Assembly (NCBI GenBank): GCA_034770075.1 | Contig: CM068383.1 | Coordinates: 37,963,222-38,027,221 of the forward strand | Origin: Aralia elata | Lineage: Eukaryota; Streptophyta; Magnoliopsida; Apiales; Araliaceae | Direction of reading: 5' to 3' | Length of the DNA stretch: 64,000 nt | The notes under the pieces: model-generated | Seen by the model: the letters and a program-made list of their open reading frames with translations, nothing else | The model's database searches: none | What the model was told of the DNA's origin: nothing | Made by a program: the position numbers and the translations under genes | Shown here: positions 21,631 through 33,341 of the stretch, in pieces | How positions within the stretch are numbered: the first letter of the stretch is position 1 | Layout of the letters: every line of letters begins with the position of its first letter

Positions 21631-22104
21631 GTCTAACTATTTATTAGGGTTACTCATGGTGAATAGATTGAATACGGAAACCTAGAGAGAAAGTTGAAGG
21701 GAAAATGAGGGAAAGTGACGAATGGAAACAGATAGAAGATGAAGAAGAGGAGGCGTGTGGGCGGTTCTCTCTTTCCCGTTTCTCTCGTCCAAACCTAAGC
21801 AAGTTATGAGTTATATAGAAATAGAACGATATTGGAGGGGTTTGCAGAGACCACAGCAGGAGGAAGAGGAATTGGGTAGGATTAGGGTATGGGAGAAGGA
21901 GGGCTTCGATTTGGGGGGAATGTAGGATTTAGGGTTTGAGAGAAGGGTGGTTGTAGCAGCACCATGGATTAAACGGAAGAGGAGAGCCAAGAGGAAAAGG
22001 TCTTAGATCTTCGTTGATCTCGTGTTTCTCTCTCTTCAACTTCTTATTATGCTTCGCGTTTCTCTCTGCGTGTTTTGTTTGTGTTTTTCAAGTTCCGTGT
22101 TTTT

Positions 22105-22295
22105 TACATAGACAACGTTTTTTAAAAAAAAACATTATAACCTTAAAACTAAAAATTGCCCCTTCACAATCCACAACGTTTTTCATATCAATCTACAACA
22201 TTTTATCAAAAAAACGTTGTGCAAATAAAAACCACAATATTTTTTATAAAAACATTGTCTATTAAGTGTTGTCTATTTACTACTTTGTACTAGTG
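22105..22295. repeat. Right terminal inverted repeat and subterminal array of CACTA
   Basis: ACAACGTTTT-type motifs in both orientations (near 22110, 22170, 22195, 22212 and 22240) lead into the terminal GTACTAGTG. They mirror the left end. Confidence 0.8.
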
Positions 22296-22298
22296 TGA

Positions 22299-25200
22299 AA
22301 AGATTTTATTATGTCCTAAATTCGCCCGTCCTTGCAAATGTTATAGAAACAGCCTCTGAGGAAGAGATTGTTACTTTTAGAAAGTGGCAAGATGATGCAA
22401 TCTTGGCTCAATGCATCATGCTCGCATCCATGAGTAACGAGCTTCAGTGTCAGTATGAAACTATGGATGCTCCTACTATATTGTTGCACCTCAAAGAGTT
22501 GTATGGTGAGCAAAGTAGGACTGCTAGATATCAGATATCTAAGGAGCTCTTCCGATCTCGGATGACCGAGGGCACAACTGTTGTGACTCATGTCCTAAAG
22601 ATGATCAATCTGCTTGAACAACTTGGACAACTAAGGTTCGTAATGGATGGGGAGTTAAGTCAAGATTTGATCTTGCAGTCACTCTGGGACACATTCTCAC
22701 AATTTGTTGTGAATTTTTACATGAATACGTTGGACGTCAGCTTAACTGAGTTACTTAACACGCTAAAAACTGCTGAAGGTCACTTCTCATCCAATAAGAA
22801 TCAAGTCTTACTAGTGGATGATTCTTCCAAGAAAAGGAAGAGGCCCAAGGTATCTTCTAAAAAGAAGAAAAGGAAGAAGGCTAAGGCAAGGCGAAAGGAA
22901 AGGATAATAAGAAAGTTGATCCAGATAGAAAAGGAATTTGCTACCATTGCAATAAGTCGGGTCACTCGAAGAGGAACTGCAATGATTATCTTGCGGATCA
23001 AAAGCAGAAGAAGCTTGGAGAAGCTTCGACTTCCGATCTAGGTTTGTTCATGATTGAAATTAATTTTTTTGAAAGTTAAAATTCTACTTGGGTATTGGAT
23101 ACCGTTGTGGTTCTCACATATGTAACAATATACAGGGACTAAGCAGAAGTAGAAAGCTAAACAAGGATGAAGTCATCCTGCGAGTGGGAAATAGAGCAAA
23201 GGTTGCTGCATTAGCTGTAGGAACTTATTGTTTAGTACTGCTTATGCGCAAGTCCATTAGTTTAAATAATTGTTATTATGTTCCAACACTCATTAGAAAC
23301 ATTATTTCAATTTCGGTATTGGATATGGATGGTTTTGATATTATAATAAAGAACAACAGTTGTTCTATTTATAATAAAAATGTTTTATATGGTGTTGGCA
23401 ATTTACTGAATGGACTTTACATACTTGACTTGCATGAAAATATACTTCAAATTGAACAAATTAAGCAAAGAAAAAGAGATGATGTTAATTATACCTTTAT
23501 GTGGTACTGTTGACTTGGTCATATCAATTAAACAAGATTAACCAAGTTGCATAAAGATGGACTTTTAGAGCTATATGATTTCGAATCATATCCAACTTAT
23601 GAATCTTGTCTCATGGGTAAGATGATTAAATCTCCTTTTAGTGAAAAAGAAGAAAGAGTTACAGAGTTGTTAGCGTTGGTACACACAGACGTATGTGGAC
23701 CTATGACAAAGAATGCACGAGGAGGGTATTCTTATTTTATTACTTTCACTGATGATCATTCTAGATTTGGATATGTGTATTTAATGAAATACAAGTCTGA
23801 ATCGTTTGAAAAGTTCAAAGAATTCAGAAGTGAAGTAGAGAACCAAATTGGTAAGAGTATTAAAATTCTTCGATCGGATCGAGGAGGGGAATACTTGACC
23901 AATGAGTTTCTAAGTTGTCTCAAAGAAAATGGTATAATCTCATAATGGACTCCACCAGGGACGCCACAGTTGAATGGTGTATCTGAAAGGAAAAATCGAA
24001 CATTGTTGGACATGGTTCGTTCTATAATGAGTTTTACCGACCTTCCAGTATCTTTCTGGGGTTATGCCCTAGAATCGGCTGCATACCTACTTAACAAGGT
24101 ACATACCAAATTCGTCCCAAAGACTCCATATGAGTTATAGACAGGGAGGAAACCAAATCTTAAGCATGTTAAGATTTGGGGTTGTCCAGCTTATGTCAAA
24201 AGGTTTGAGCATGATAAGCTAAAGACTAGATCCGACAAGTGTAGATTCGTGGGATACCCTAAAGAAACATCAGGGTATTATTTCTATCATCTTACTAATC
24301 AAAAGGTGTTTGTTGTGAAACACGTTGCCTTCTTAGAAAAGGAGTTAATCCTTAAAGGAGTCAGTAGGAGTAAGATATATCTTAAATAAGTTCAAGAACC
24401 ACAAAATACTACGGATCAAAGTCAGGTACCTGACCAAGTGGAAGAACCTACTGTACCACAACCTATTCGTAAATCTGGAAGAGTACCGAAGATACCTGAT
24501 AGGTATGGATTCATCATAGAGGATGATGATGAGGTGCGCATCATAGGAGATGATTATCCATTAACTTATGAAGAGGCTATGAGTAGTAAAGACTTAGAGA
24601 AATGGCTAGAAGTTAAGCCATAAAATCCGAGATGGACTCCATATATGAAAACTAAGTATGGACTTTGGTTTCACCACCTGAGGGCATTAAGCCTATTGGG
24701 TGGAAATGGGTCTTTAAGAGAAAGACTGGAGCAGACGACAAGGTAGAGACCTATAAGGTATGACTGGTTGCAAAAAGTTTCAAACAAAGACAAGGAGTTG
24801 ACTATTATGAAACCTTCTCACCAATAGCTATGCTCAAGTCCATTCGAATTTTGCTGCAATTGCAGCTTATTATGACTACGAAATCTGGCAAATGGACGTA
24901 AAGACGGCCTTCCTCAATGGAGAAGTTGAGAAAAATGTATATATGATATAGCTAGAGGGTTTTGTTTCAACGGTTGGAACAAATCAAGTCTGTAAGCTAC
25001 AACGATCCATTTATGGATTGAAGCAAGCTTTTTGAAGATGGAACATCCGTTTTGATGAGATAATCAAAAAGTTTGATTTTATCAAAAATAAGGATGAACC
25101 TTGTGTGTACAAAAAGTTTAGTGGGAGCGTTGTTTCATTCATAGTATTATATGTTGATGATATATTACTGATAGGGAATGATGTTCTTATGCTACAATCG

Positions 25201-25596
25201 ATCAAAATTTGGTTATCTAAACATTTCTCCATGAAGGACTTAGGTGAGGCATCCTATATTTTGGGGATAAAGATCTATAGAGATAGATCTAAAAGGATGC
25301 TTGGCTTGACCCAAAGAAAGTACATTGACTCAATGCTGAAGAAGTTTAGTATGGAAGATTCCAAGAGAGGTCTCATGCGGATGAGCCATGGAATACATCT
25401 CTCCAAGAAACAGGCCCCAAAGACACCTGAGGAGAGAGACCATATGAGTAAGATTCCTTCTGCTTCGGCAATAGGATCTATCATGTACGGTATGATATGT
25501 ACTAGACTGGATGTCGCTCATGCACTTAGTGTAACAAGCAGATATCAGTCGAATCCAGGAGAAGAGCACTAGAAGGCAGTGGAAAACATTCTAAAG
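22299..25596 (+). pseudogene. Copia A gag-pol after the CACTA insertion
   Basis: Gag resumes (YVLNSPVLANVIETASEEE) and carries a CCHC zinc knuckle CYHCNKSGHSKRNC, which lies in another frame after a frameshift near 22880. Protease (NSTWVLDT, SHICNN), the integrase zinc-finger region, the integrase core (LVHTDVCGPM, ILRSDRGGEY, NGVSERKNRTL) and reverse transcriptase (FIVLYVDDILLIGND) follow, then early RNase H (IGSIMYGMICTRLDVAHAL). Many stops are present (for example near 23512, 23530, 23943, 24138, 24387, 24621, 24946 and 25570), and at least one more frameshift lies before 25105. The integrase catalytic Asp is still present. The frame is cut at 25597 by copia C2. Confidence 0.88.
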
Positions 25597-27406
25597 TGTT
25601 AGGTTTGTATATAACGCAAGCATGCAATCAAATTATATAAATAGGGCGGAAGCGTGATAATACAGATTTTAAAATTTTTCATACAAACCATCACCATGAT
25701 CTTTCCTTGTGTTCAATTATCAATTAACGAAAGAGATAGAGATAGAGAATTATACCCTCGTGAATCAAAGCTTCCTCGGGTACAAGTTCACCTCCAATTC
25801 CTTCGCGTTCTCCTTGAATTCCACCGACTAAATTCTTTTGCTTGATCAACGTTAGCCACCCAAGTGTTTGGCCTCTAGAGGTGATCCACCAAGAAAGAAT
25901 AGTTGTTCAAGAAGATGGGTGTTGACAAAACCCTAGTTTCTATCTCTATAGAAATTGTAAGTACTCTCCACAATCTAATGCAAGAGTGTGTAACCCTAAT
26001 CTATGATAAGACTTCTCTTATTTATAGATGTAGGACCCTTCCCTAAACTATTTAGGATTAGAGTTTCTATTATAATTAAACTCTTTTAATTAATTATGCT
26101 CCTAATCCAATTAGGAATTCATGAGAGAGTACTTCTATTAATTAATTCCCAATCCCTATTAGGAATTAAATAATAGTAATAGTAATAATAATAATAATAA
26201 GACTCCTCTTATTAATTTATATTTAATATTTCTAAAATATTAAATAATAAATATTAAGCTATTTAATTTATTCTATCTCCATAGATTAAATTAAATACAC
26301 TTAACTTATTATTATAATTATGCCATTTACTTCTTAAACAAATATTTTCCTTTTGCAGTGTGACCCTTTAGGTTCTCCATATTAAACCGGTTGTGAATAA
26401 ATCAATTAGAACAATTCTAATCTTATTTAAATAAATAAATTAAACTATTTAATTTATTTAAATAAATAACATTTATTCTACAATAAGGGTAAGCCCCCTT
26501 AATGATCAACGACTTTCTAAATAATATAGATTTCAACATTAATCACAAAAGAACCTTTCAGTGCATAGTTACCGTACAATTCAATCCTTCTATCATAAAA
26601 TATCCCAATTAAATATAAGACATGGATTTACTGTCAAGTCTTATTTTATTTAATTATATGTATTTCGATTCCCAAATACACAACTCTAAATAATGCAAAT
26701 TAGAAACTCCTTTCTAATTTCATTCTGCCTTGGCCAAGGACTACTGAGTTGTCATTTATCGAATCACATAGGACATTCACATCTTTTACTAGACATGGTA
26801 GATTTTTTGTTGATCATTCACCTATCTCCATGTACAACTTATTATACCCAATCATACCCTTTGATATACCCTAAAGGTCTTAAGGGACATGTCAAAGTAT
26901 AACTCATCATACACAAGATACTATGATGATCTAAAGTCCAAGGATCACTTGTACTACTATCACTAGAGGAATTCCTATTGACAGGCGAGTTAAAACTCCA
27001 TTAGGTATTCCTTAGTGAGCCACGTTCAGTGAACTTATTCTTCAATAAGGACCTATATACTTGCTTTAGTGTCTCCACACAAATGATTATGAGATCAATC
27101 ATCCTCTTCCTAAGAGCAAGCAATGTATGTACTAATCTATCCGGATTCACTAATCCCTTTTTTAGTAATCCAATGATTAGGAACGATTTTAGTTTGTGAG
27201 CTATCTAGAATTTAGATCTCATTAGCATGATCACCATCATGATTCTAAAAGCATTGCTCAAAACTATAGGTTTATCACATTTAATATAACAACACCATGT
27301 AGATAATATAAAATGCCTTTGATACTTTTATAAATAAATGAATAAGATTACAAAGTATATGCTACATCATATCAAATATGATGTGCTTGTGTGCATACTA
27401 CTTTCA
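25597..27406 (-). repeat. Copia C2 3' LTR, minus strand (1,810 bp)
   Basis: In the minus direction it begins TGAAAGTAGTATGC at 27406, next to the polypurine tract, and ends ATACAAACCTAACA at 25597. It is full-length relative to the copia F LTR (39210-41026). It includes a TATA box (TATAAATA, minus, 26019-26026) and a short AAT-repeat region near 26168-26200. The left flank TAAAG (25592-25596) is the expected target duplication; its partner is not found because the element is broken on the other side. Confidence 0.9.
26019..26026 (-). promoter_or_regulatory. LTR TATA box, copia C2
   Basis: TATAAATA on the minus strand in CTATAAATAAGAG context. The motif is conserved in the LTRs of copia E (36294-36301), F (39632-39639) and H (63492-63499). 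Confidence 0.5.
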
Positions 27407-28045
27407 ATCTCCCACTTGCACTAAAGGCAATCGCCATAGTATCTAATACCCTTCTTCTCTAAGTGACGATCATCCTGCTGTTTGGATAAAGCTTCAATAA
27501 ATGGATATGCAATGTTGTTCTTGAGAGTCCACTATTTCTATAGTGACTTCTCCTCTTTTAATGATTCTACTAATCAAATGAAAGTGCCGCAACACATGTT
27601 TGAATCCAAGATGAGACTTAGGAACTATTCCTAGTTTTGTGATGAACTTTTCATCCAAACAATCAACTTGCAGCTTCACTTACAACTATATACTTTGTCT
27701 TTGTCACTAAATCAGCAACTCTTTGCTGTTTGGAACTTTTCTAATTCACTGCACCACCATTCGAGGTAACGATTTACCTTAACGTGGATTTGTTATCGTC
27801 TTGGTCACTCTAAAAAACTTGAGTCTGTTTAACCCTCTAGTTTTAATTCGGACCCACCATGAATCATGATCACATCCTTAGTACCGGTTAAGTACTTAAA
27901 GATGTTTTTCACTGTCTTACAGTGATCTTCTCCAGAATATGACTGATCAATATCAGGCCTTGTATATTCATTCCATACATGATAGTAAATCATGCGATCT
28001 CTCTTTCAATTGGAGATAATTTTAGAGAGATACACTCTATTCCAA
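27407..28045 (-). pseudogene. Copia C2 RNase H fragment
   Basis: After the polypurine tract (AAGTGGGAGAT, 27407-27417) the minus strand carries a degenerate version of the end of copia pol. It aligns with 41038-41800 of copia F (for example 'caatgttgttcttgagagtcca' and 'gtttttcactgtcttacagt'). Frame breaks are numerous. Similarity fades near 28045, where the Athila C spacer takes over without any LTR, so a deletion has removed the rest of the element. Confidence 0.75.
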
Positions 28046-28589
28046 TTTCCTCTTATCCCATTCGGATTAACCATCTCACCCACACGAAATCCTCTTACAA
28101 TTGACTTTGGAAACTTTCAATTTGGGGATTTTTGCTAGGTTTCACTCGCCACTCATCTCCATTGGACTTCAAATTCTACCTTGGGTATTCAAGTGGCTAA
28201 GGTTCATCTTTGTGATTCACTTCACCATCATCCACTGGGTATCCAACCATCTCCCTTTCACAAGGTATTGCAATTGCTCGTTGTTTGTGTTCTAATTGAA
28301 ATTGCAAGTGGGTAATCACTTTTGTTGAATTTGGATAAATTGTTTATATCGGATACCCAATTGAGTTTGTGTTGGCTCAATTGGATGATTTAGGATATAT
28401 ATATATATATATAATATATTGCTTGTGTGAGTGTGTATTGCAGTGCATTAAAAGTTTCTGGTTTGAACTTGGTCTGGGGGATTTGTTGAATAAGGATTTC
28501 TATTTGTGCCCACCAAGTAGTTGAAACATTGTCTCAGTGAGGTTATTCTGAACTAGCCTACTTGTTGCAAATTCTTGAGTTTATTGATT
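28046..28589 (+). other. Spacer upstream of Athila C extra ORF
   Basis: About 540 bp without coding sequence, lying where Athila A and B have their pol-to-ORF spacer. It contains a short TA repeat near 28395-28415. No GC-rich palindrome cluster is visible here, unlike in the other two elements; it may have been lost with the truncated 5' part. Confidence 0.5.
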
Positions 28590-29738
28590 ATGGCACCAAA
28601 GAGACACAAGGGTGAGGGTTCTTCCTCAGCACCAGCTAGGACTTATGATCACAGTAAGTTTGTTAATGCCGAGGCGGCTAAAAGATTTGAAACGTATATA
28701 GCGGGTAAAGCTCTAACTCCCGAGCGTTTGTATGATGGGGAGATAGAGCAGCAGATTACAGAGTGGGGTTGGGATGCTATCACTGACCACCCCAATCCGG
28801 CAGTTGTGGAAATTGTCCAGGAGTTTTATGCCAATGCACAGGATAAGCCACCATATGATGTTACTGTACGAGGAAAAAGAGTCTCGTTCAGCGCCCAATC
28901 GATCAATGAATACTATAATTTGGTGACTCCTGAGGTTTGCCAGTATTTAGAATTCATTCGTTCAAACCCTGATTATGATAAGATTTTATCAGACTTATGC
29001 AAACTAGGGACCACTTGGGTGTTAAAGGGCAACCGGGGAGCTACACTTTTCCATAGCAAAGATTTGAGCCTGTATGGAAAAATCTGGTATGCCTTCTTGT
29101 GTGCTAAGCTCATGCCATCCCAGCATGTCAGTGATGTGACTAAAGACAAGGCAGCATTATTATATGCCATCGTTATGGACTGCACAATCAATGTGGGTCA
29201 CATCACCGAGCATAACATCCGTAGGTTCTTGAGGAGTCATATTCAGGGTGGTTTGCCTCACACGTCCCTCATTTGTGGACTGTGTCGTGCAGTGGGCGTT
29301 CGGTGGGCTGATGATGAGGTAGTACAACAACCTTTGCAGCTTCTCGACCATAAGCTTATTGAACGATACAAGGTCTGGGATGGAGCCGAGTCGCACTCTA
29401 GGGGACGAGGCTTTATCATCCAGTCTACTTCCGAGGACGAGGAGGATCCTGATGCACCAGCAGCTTCCAGCTCACAGCCTAAGGCCCGTTTTAGTACTCA
29501 GTTCCGGAACTTGTAGTTATACACTGACAGGCATACTAAACGGCTAGAGAGGCAGAACAAAAGACTAGCGGAGCGTCAAGAGCATATGTTCAACTACCAT
29601 ACGAGCTTCAACGCAACATTAACCGAGCAATTTACAAGGTTGAACCCCGGTGCCCCTCCAGTCCAGTTTCCAGTACCTCAGCCTTTGCCTCTTTATCCAC
29701 CTTTCGACTCTGACGCTGAAGATGTCGGTCAAGCATGA
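28590..29738 (+). pseudogene. Extra Athila ORF, 'putative plant transposon protein' domain (copy C)
   Basis: Start chosen at 28590, because the homologues also begin with Met, a small residue, one more residue, then Lys-Arg, with a Ser-rich segment after. The central domain matches 54057-55307 closely (VVEIVQEFYANAQD, KIWYAFLCAKLMPSQHVSDV, GGLPHTSLICGLCRAVGVRW, IERYKVWDGAES, GRGFII). One in-frame TAG at 29514-29516 interrupts it. The same frame then continues to TGA 29736-29738 and encodes the conserved tail (a QNKRLAERQ-like helix, then FNATLTEQF and a Pro-rich end). Full size would be about 382 residues. It sits between pol and the 3' LTR, the env-like position of Athila elements. Function unknown. 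Confidence 0.85.
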
Positions 29739-30965
29739 CACTTGACCTATCAGGGAAGTCCTCAGTTTTCAATTATGTATTTTATAAACAATGAGGACAT
29801 TGTCCAATTTAAGTTTGGGGGTGGATTGTTTTATATAGTTAGTTATTGTTTAAATGCATTGTCATGGTAGTTGCATTCACATTGTATATTTTTTTAAGTA
29901 TTGACATAGTTAGAAATAATCATGTGAAATATCATCAAAATGACTTTTCTTGCTTTTAATGTTCATATTCGAGCTGTTCATTACATTTTGATGATCACGG
30001 TACATATATTATCGTAATAAAAAAAATTATTGTTAATTGCATTTAGGAGCATTACAGCAGTGCATTTTAGGAAGGCCGATGATATGATGTTGATCAATTT
30101 TTCCAATGTATTCAGTATTACAGATTAGGATTGTGAAGCTAGGAATGTTAATTGTTGTTGATTTCGTTAAATTTGTGACCCTTTGATTTCATATTGCTCA
30201 CGTCAACATTTTGAACTGGTTAGATGTTAGTTCATTTTTATGAATTAAGTACTCATTAAGGATAGGAAAACCTCTATCACTTGTTGGAACGCAAAAATAT
30301 AAATAATTACTGCTTCAATGTGTGTCTAAAATGCAAGAAATAGTAGAAATTGACGAATAATAGACAGCTATGAGCAGATCTTGACTAGTTTATTTTTGTG
30401 GCCTTTGTCATTCGAACAAGTAAGCCCTTTGGAGTGTCTCTACGCTCGGTGCCTTAAACCATCTGGTTTGGGAGTCATCAGTTGAAAGTTTGCTACATGG
30501 GTGAGATTAAATAGCCTACTAAAGATAGACATTGCACAAGTCAAGAATAAGAATAAATAATCAATGAGATGGAGCGTAAAACGCACTCGTTGATAAAAAT
30601 AAAAAAAAATTAGTGAAAACAAGTGAATAAGAGGGGTACATAGAGTTGTCTATTTATTGTCTTATCTTTATTCGAGCACTGTGGTTCATGGATTAGATTG
30701 AGATCTTGATTAGTTTGATATATTGACTACACACACTCACGAAAGGGTTAAATATTTGATGAGATTGGTGTGTTGTTACATATCTGATGGGCATGAATTT
30801 GAAGTTTTGTTGAAATGCTAATTCTTAATGATTGAGGCCTGATATCCATTTCCTATGTTGGTCTGCTGCTTTAGGTTTATAATATCATCCATTTGTATTC
30901 ATGTAGTTAGGTTGCTTTGTGCATTTTTATTTCTATTGTTTTTGCTTGAGGACAAGCAAAGTCTT
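29739..30965 (+). other. 3' UTR of Athila C
   Basis: A 1.2-kb non-coding stretch between the extra ORF and the polypurine tract. It opens with 'aagtttgggggtgg' near 29810, an additional polypurine-like run, and contains the conserved block at 30398-30595. No credible coding frame. Confidence 0.7.
30398..30595 (+). ncRNA. Conserved structured block in Athila 3' UTR (copy C)
   Basis: Homologous to 8400-8580 (minus) and 53341-53532 (minus). It starts GTGGCC, contains GGAGTGTCTCTACGCTC and GGTTTGGGAGTCATCAGTTG, passes ACATTGCAC and ends with GGAGCGTAAAACGCACTCG, which is nearly identical in Athila A. GAGTGT can pair with ACGCTC over a CTCT loop. In Athila A the corresponding stem is GGTGT/ACACC, so the pairing partners changed together. 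Likely a cis-acting RNA element of the transcript rather than an independent gene. Confidence 0.45.
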
Positions 30966-30980
30966 AAGTTTGGGGGTATT
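30966..30980 (+). other. Polypurine tract of Athila C
   Basis: AAGTTTGGGGGTATT immediately before the LTR start TGATGAGTGG; the same sequence occurs in Athila A and B. Confidence 0.88.
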
Positions 30981-32508
30981 TGATGAGTGGGTTTTATACC
31001 TACGAATTGGATATCTTTTAGGCTCAATTATTTGTTATCTTTAAGAATTTTTAGTGTTATTTTACTTGTTGTGCATTGGTTTTGTAGGAGGCGGCTTCGG
31101 ATGGTCATTTCTGGAATTTTTGGGTTCCGGTGGCATTTTCATAATTTTAGAAAACTGGCCCGCGCCGGGGCGCGAGATTACATCTTAATTCTGGCGCCGG
31201 GGCGAGCTCCTCAGGCCAAAACTGGTAGCGAGACGATTTTGTCGGGATTTGTCAGCAGCGGTGTTTGTTTTGTTTTGCCGATAGTGGGATGGCTTGGAGG
31301 ATTTTCAGGAACTTGATTGAGACATGAAGAGAGAGAATGATCAGATTATTGAGCTCACATGGATTGCAAAAGATTTATGGAACCTATCATGGAAAAGAAC
31401 TAGAGAGAAGGAAGAACCACCATAACATCACTAAGGAGCACGGGAATGCAATTTTTGGAGAAGAAAAGCTAGGAAGGAGGATACTACCAAGCAAACAACT
31501 CGAGAATTAATTGAAAGGGGTTTTATCATTTTATTTTCTAGTATTTCATTCTTGTTTTATAATTCCAAACCATGATATGTAATTTGAATATGATGTTATT
31601 TAGAGCTATAATGAACTAAACTTTTATTTTTAAGATTCCAATGGAACCCAACTCATAGTTTGTATTGAATACTCTCTCTTTGAATATTAGTTAGTCTCTT
31701 GTGAATTGGATATCATAACCAATGCTTATGGATTAATTGCTTGGCCCGTAATTACCTTGGTAACCTATATGAAATTGAGAAATGGAGTATAGTGTTGAGA
31801 CTAGTTATGAGTTCATGTGAAAGTTGGATATTCTTATGGGTATTTTATGAGATTATGTGGCGTGTGTCTTATTTATTATCCTCAAAGAATAGATAATTTG
31901 ATAGTATTTAGGATAGACATATACCTAAATACTGCATGCATCCATTTGAGATTCTATGCTTAATGATTTCTATTGCGAAAGTTAGTAATTGAGAGAGTAG
32001 TTAATGAGATTTTACCCGTGACATGTGTCTTGTTAACTATTTTTGATATTGGTTTCTTGATAGTGTATAGAATAGAGATATATCTATACGCTGCAATAGA
32101 AAATACGTATTTAACCATCGAGAGAGGCTTTTATATAAATGTGATTTCTCGGATGACAATTCTTATGTTCTAACTAGTTGAAAAAGAGAGAGTTATGATA
32201 TTCAAATGAAGAGTTGGGGGAAATTGTAATCTTAGATTTTCTTATCTTGAGTTCTTTTCGTGTTTTATTTGATTCTTGCTTTCTTAGTTGTCTTTATTAG
32301 TTTTAAAAATCAAATCAATATATTTTAGTTTAGTTATAGTTTCATGAATTTACAAATCATTGATCATTCGTTTAATAAAATCGAATTAGTATAAGATTGG
32401 TAATTGTTAGTATAATTTGTAATTATTCTCCGTGGGAACGATACTTTACTTTCACTTTATTACTTGTTGACCGCGTATACTTGTGCGTATTTGTCACTAT
32501 ATAAATCA
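30981..32508 (+). repeat. 3' LTR of Athila C (about 1.53 kb)
   Basis: Starts TGATGAGTGGGTTTTATACC and ends shortly after ACTTGTGCGTATTTGTCA. The last bases are uncertain by about 5-15 bp because the distal end of the other Athila LTRs is diverged. It contains two CGCCGGGGCG-type GC palindromes at 31155-31215 (CGCGCCGGGGCGCG and GGCGCCGGGGCGAG). It lies directly against Tekay D gag. Confidence 0.82.
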
Positions 32509-33341
32509 GACAATATTAACCAGAAGACTGCCTTCGCGACATTCATGTTGAAGGCGGAAGCTAGTTATTGGTGGCAGGCGAATAAGTGCCGAGGTGGTCA
32601 GGGGATAATTCCTTGGAATAGGTTTAAGGAGATGTTCTTCGAGACGTATTTTCCGCCGAGTTCGCAGAACCAAATGGAGGTTCAATTTCTAGAATTGAAG
32701 CAGGTAACGATGACGGTGCCTGAGTACGCCGCGAAATTTAATGAGTTCGCAAGGTTTCCGCCATATCAAGTCAATACTGATGAGAGGAAGGCAAGGAGGT
32801 TCGAACAGGTACTGAAGCCCTGACTGTATAGCCGAGTCTGTATATTCCAACTTAATTCGTTTGCAGCCATGTTAGAAAAGGCAATTATAGCAGAAGGAGA
32901 AAGTGATGCCCTAGCAAAGTACAACCAAGAACAGAAGAAGAAGAAGAGTGATAGTGAGAATAAGGCAGGTGGTAGCCATAGTGGCGGTAGCCAGAAAAGG
33001 AAATGGAATGATAGTATTTCTACTGGAATCAGCAAGGGAATCAGAAGAAGAATATTGAGGCTTGTGTTACCTGCAGGAAGAATCATACTAGTGTTTGCTT
33101 GAGAGATAAAAAGGTATGTTTTAATTGTGGACTAGAAGGCCACATTGCACTGAATTGCCCTAGTCCGAAGAAAGGTTCGTGTTTCACCTGTGGATCAAAG
33201 GAACATTTGGCTCGTGATTGTCTTAGGAAAACAGCAGGAGGAGCAAATAGAGGTAGGAGAAACAGCAGCGGTGGCAATTTGACTATCACCGGACCAGCGC
33301 CCTCAAATCGACCAACTGCCCAAACATTCAACATGATGGTG
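32509..33341 (+). pseudogene. Tekay D gag, C-terminal part with zinc knuckles
   Basis: Gag capsid region (ASYWWQANKCRGGQGIIPW, TYFPPSSQNQMEVQFLEL, FNEFARFPPY) followed by a Lys-rich linker and Cys-rich motifs. One is CVTCRKNHTSVC; two are CCHC knuckles, CFNCGLEGHIALNC and CFTCGSKEHLARDC, which bind RNA. An in-frame TGA at 32821-32823 sits where Trp is expected, and the frame shifts between about 33000 and 33050. The N-terminal half was separated by Athila C and is not found. Confidence 0.88.

Larger units (their letters stand above)
17267..22295. mobile_element. CACTA (En/Spm) transposon carrying gene fragments, 5,029 bp
   Basis: Ends are CACTACTACAAAAC (left) and GTACTAGTG (right, reverse complement CACTAGTACAAAG), flanked by a perfect 3-bp duplication TGA at 17264-17266 and 22296-22298. 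Both subterminal regions (17267-17640 and 22105-22295) contain many copies of an ACAACGTTTT/AACGTTGT motif in both orientations, the usual site array for a CACTA-encoded DNA-binding protein. I see no TNP2-like transposase, so the element appears non-autonomous. The interior holds spliced gene fragments on the minus strand (see next entries). Removing it restores copia A gag exactly at the duplication. Confidence 0.92.
16080..25596 (+). mobile_element. Ty1/copia element A, degenerate, 5' part
   Basis: Starts with a short LTR remnant (TGAGAGTAGTATGC), then a leader, gag, protease, integrase and reverse transcriptase, and breaks off early in RNase H at 25596, where a minus-strand copia LTR begins. 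Most of the 5' LTR and the primer-binding site are deleted. A 5.0-kb CACTA transposon splits gag. Domain order gag-PR-INT-RT-RH identifies Ty1/copia. It inserted in pol of Athila B. Confidence 0.9.
28046..32508 (+). mobile_element. Athila-type element C, 3' half
   Basis: A plus-strand remnant with part of the pol-to-ORF spacer, the extra ORF (28590-29738), 3' UTR, polypurine tract and 3' LTR. Pol, gag and the 5' LTR are missing; the left edge abuts the copia C2 fragment. The right edge of the LTR runs straight into Tekay D gag, so Athila C had inserted in Tekay D. Confidence 0.88.
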
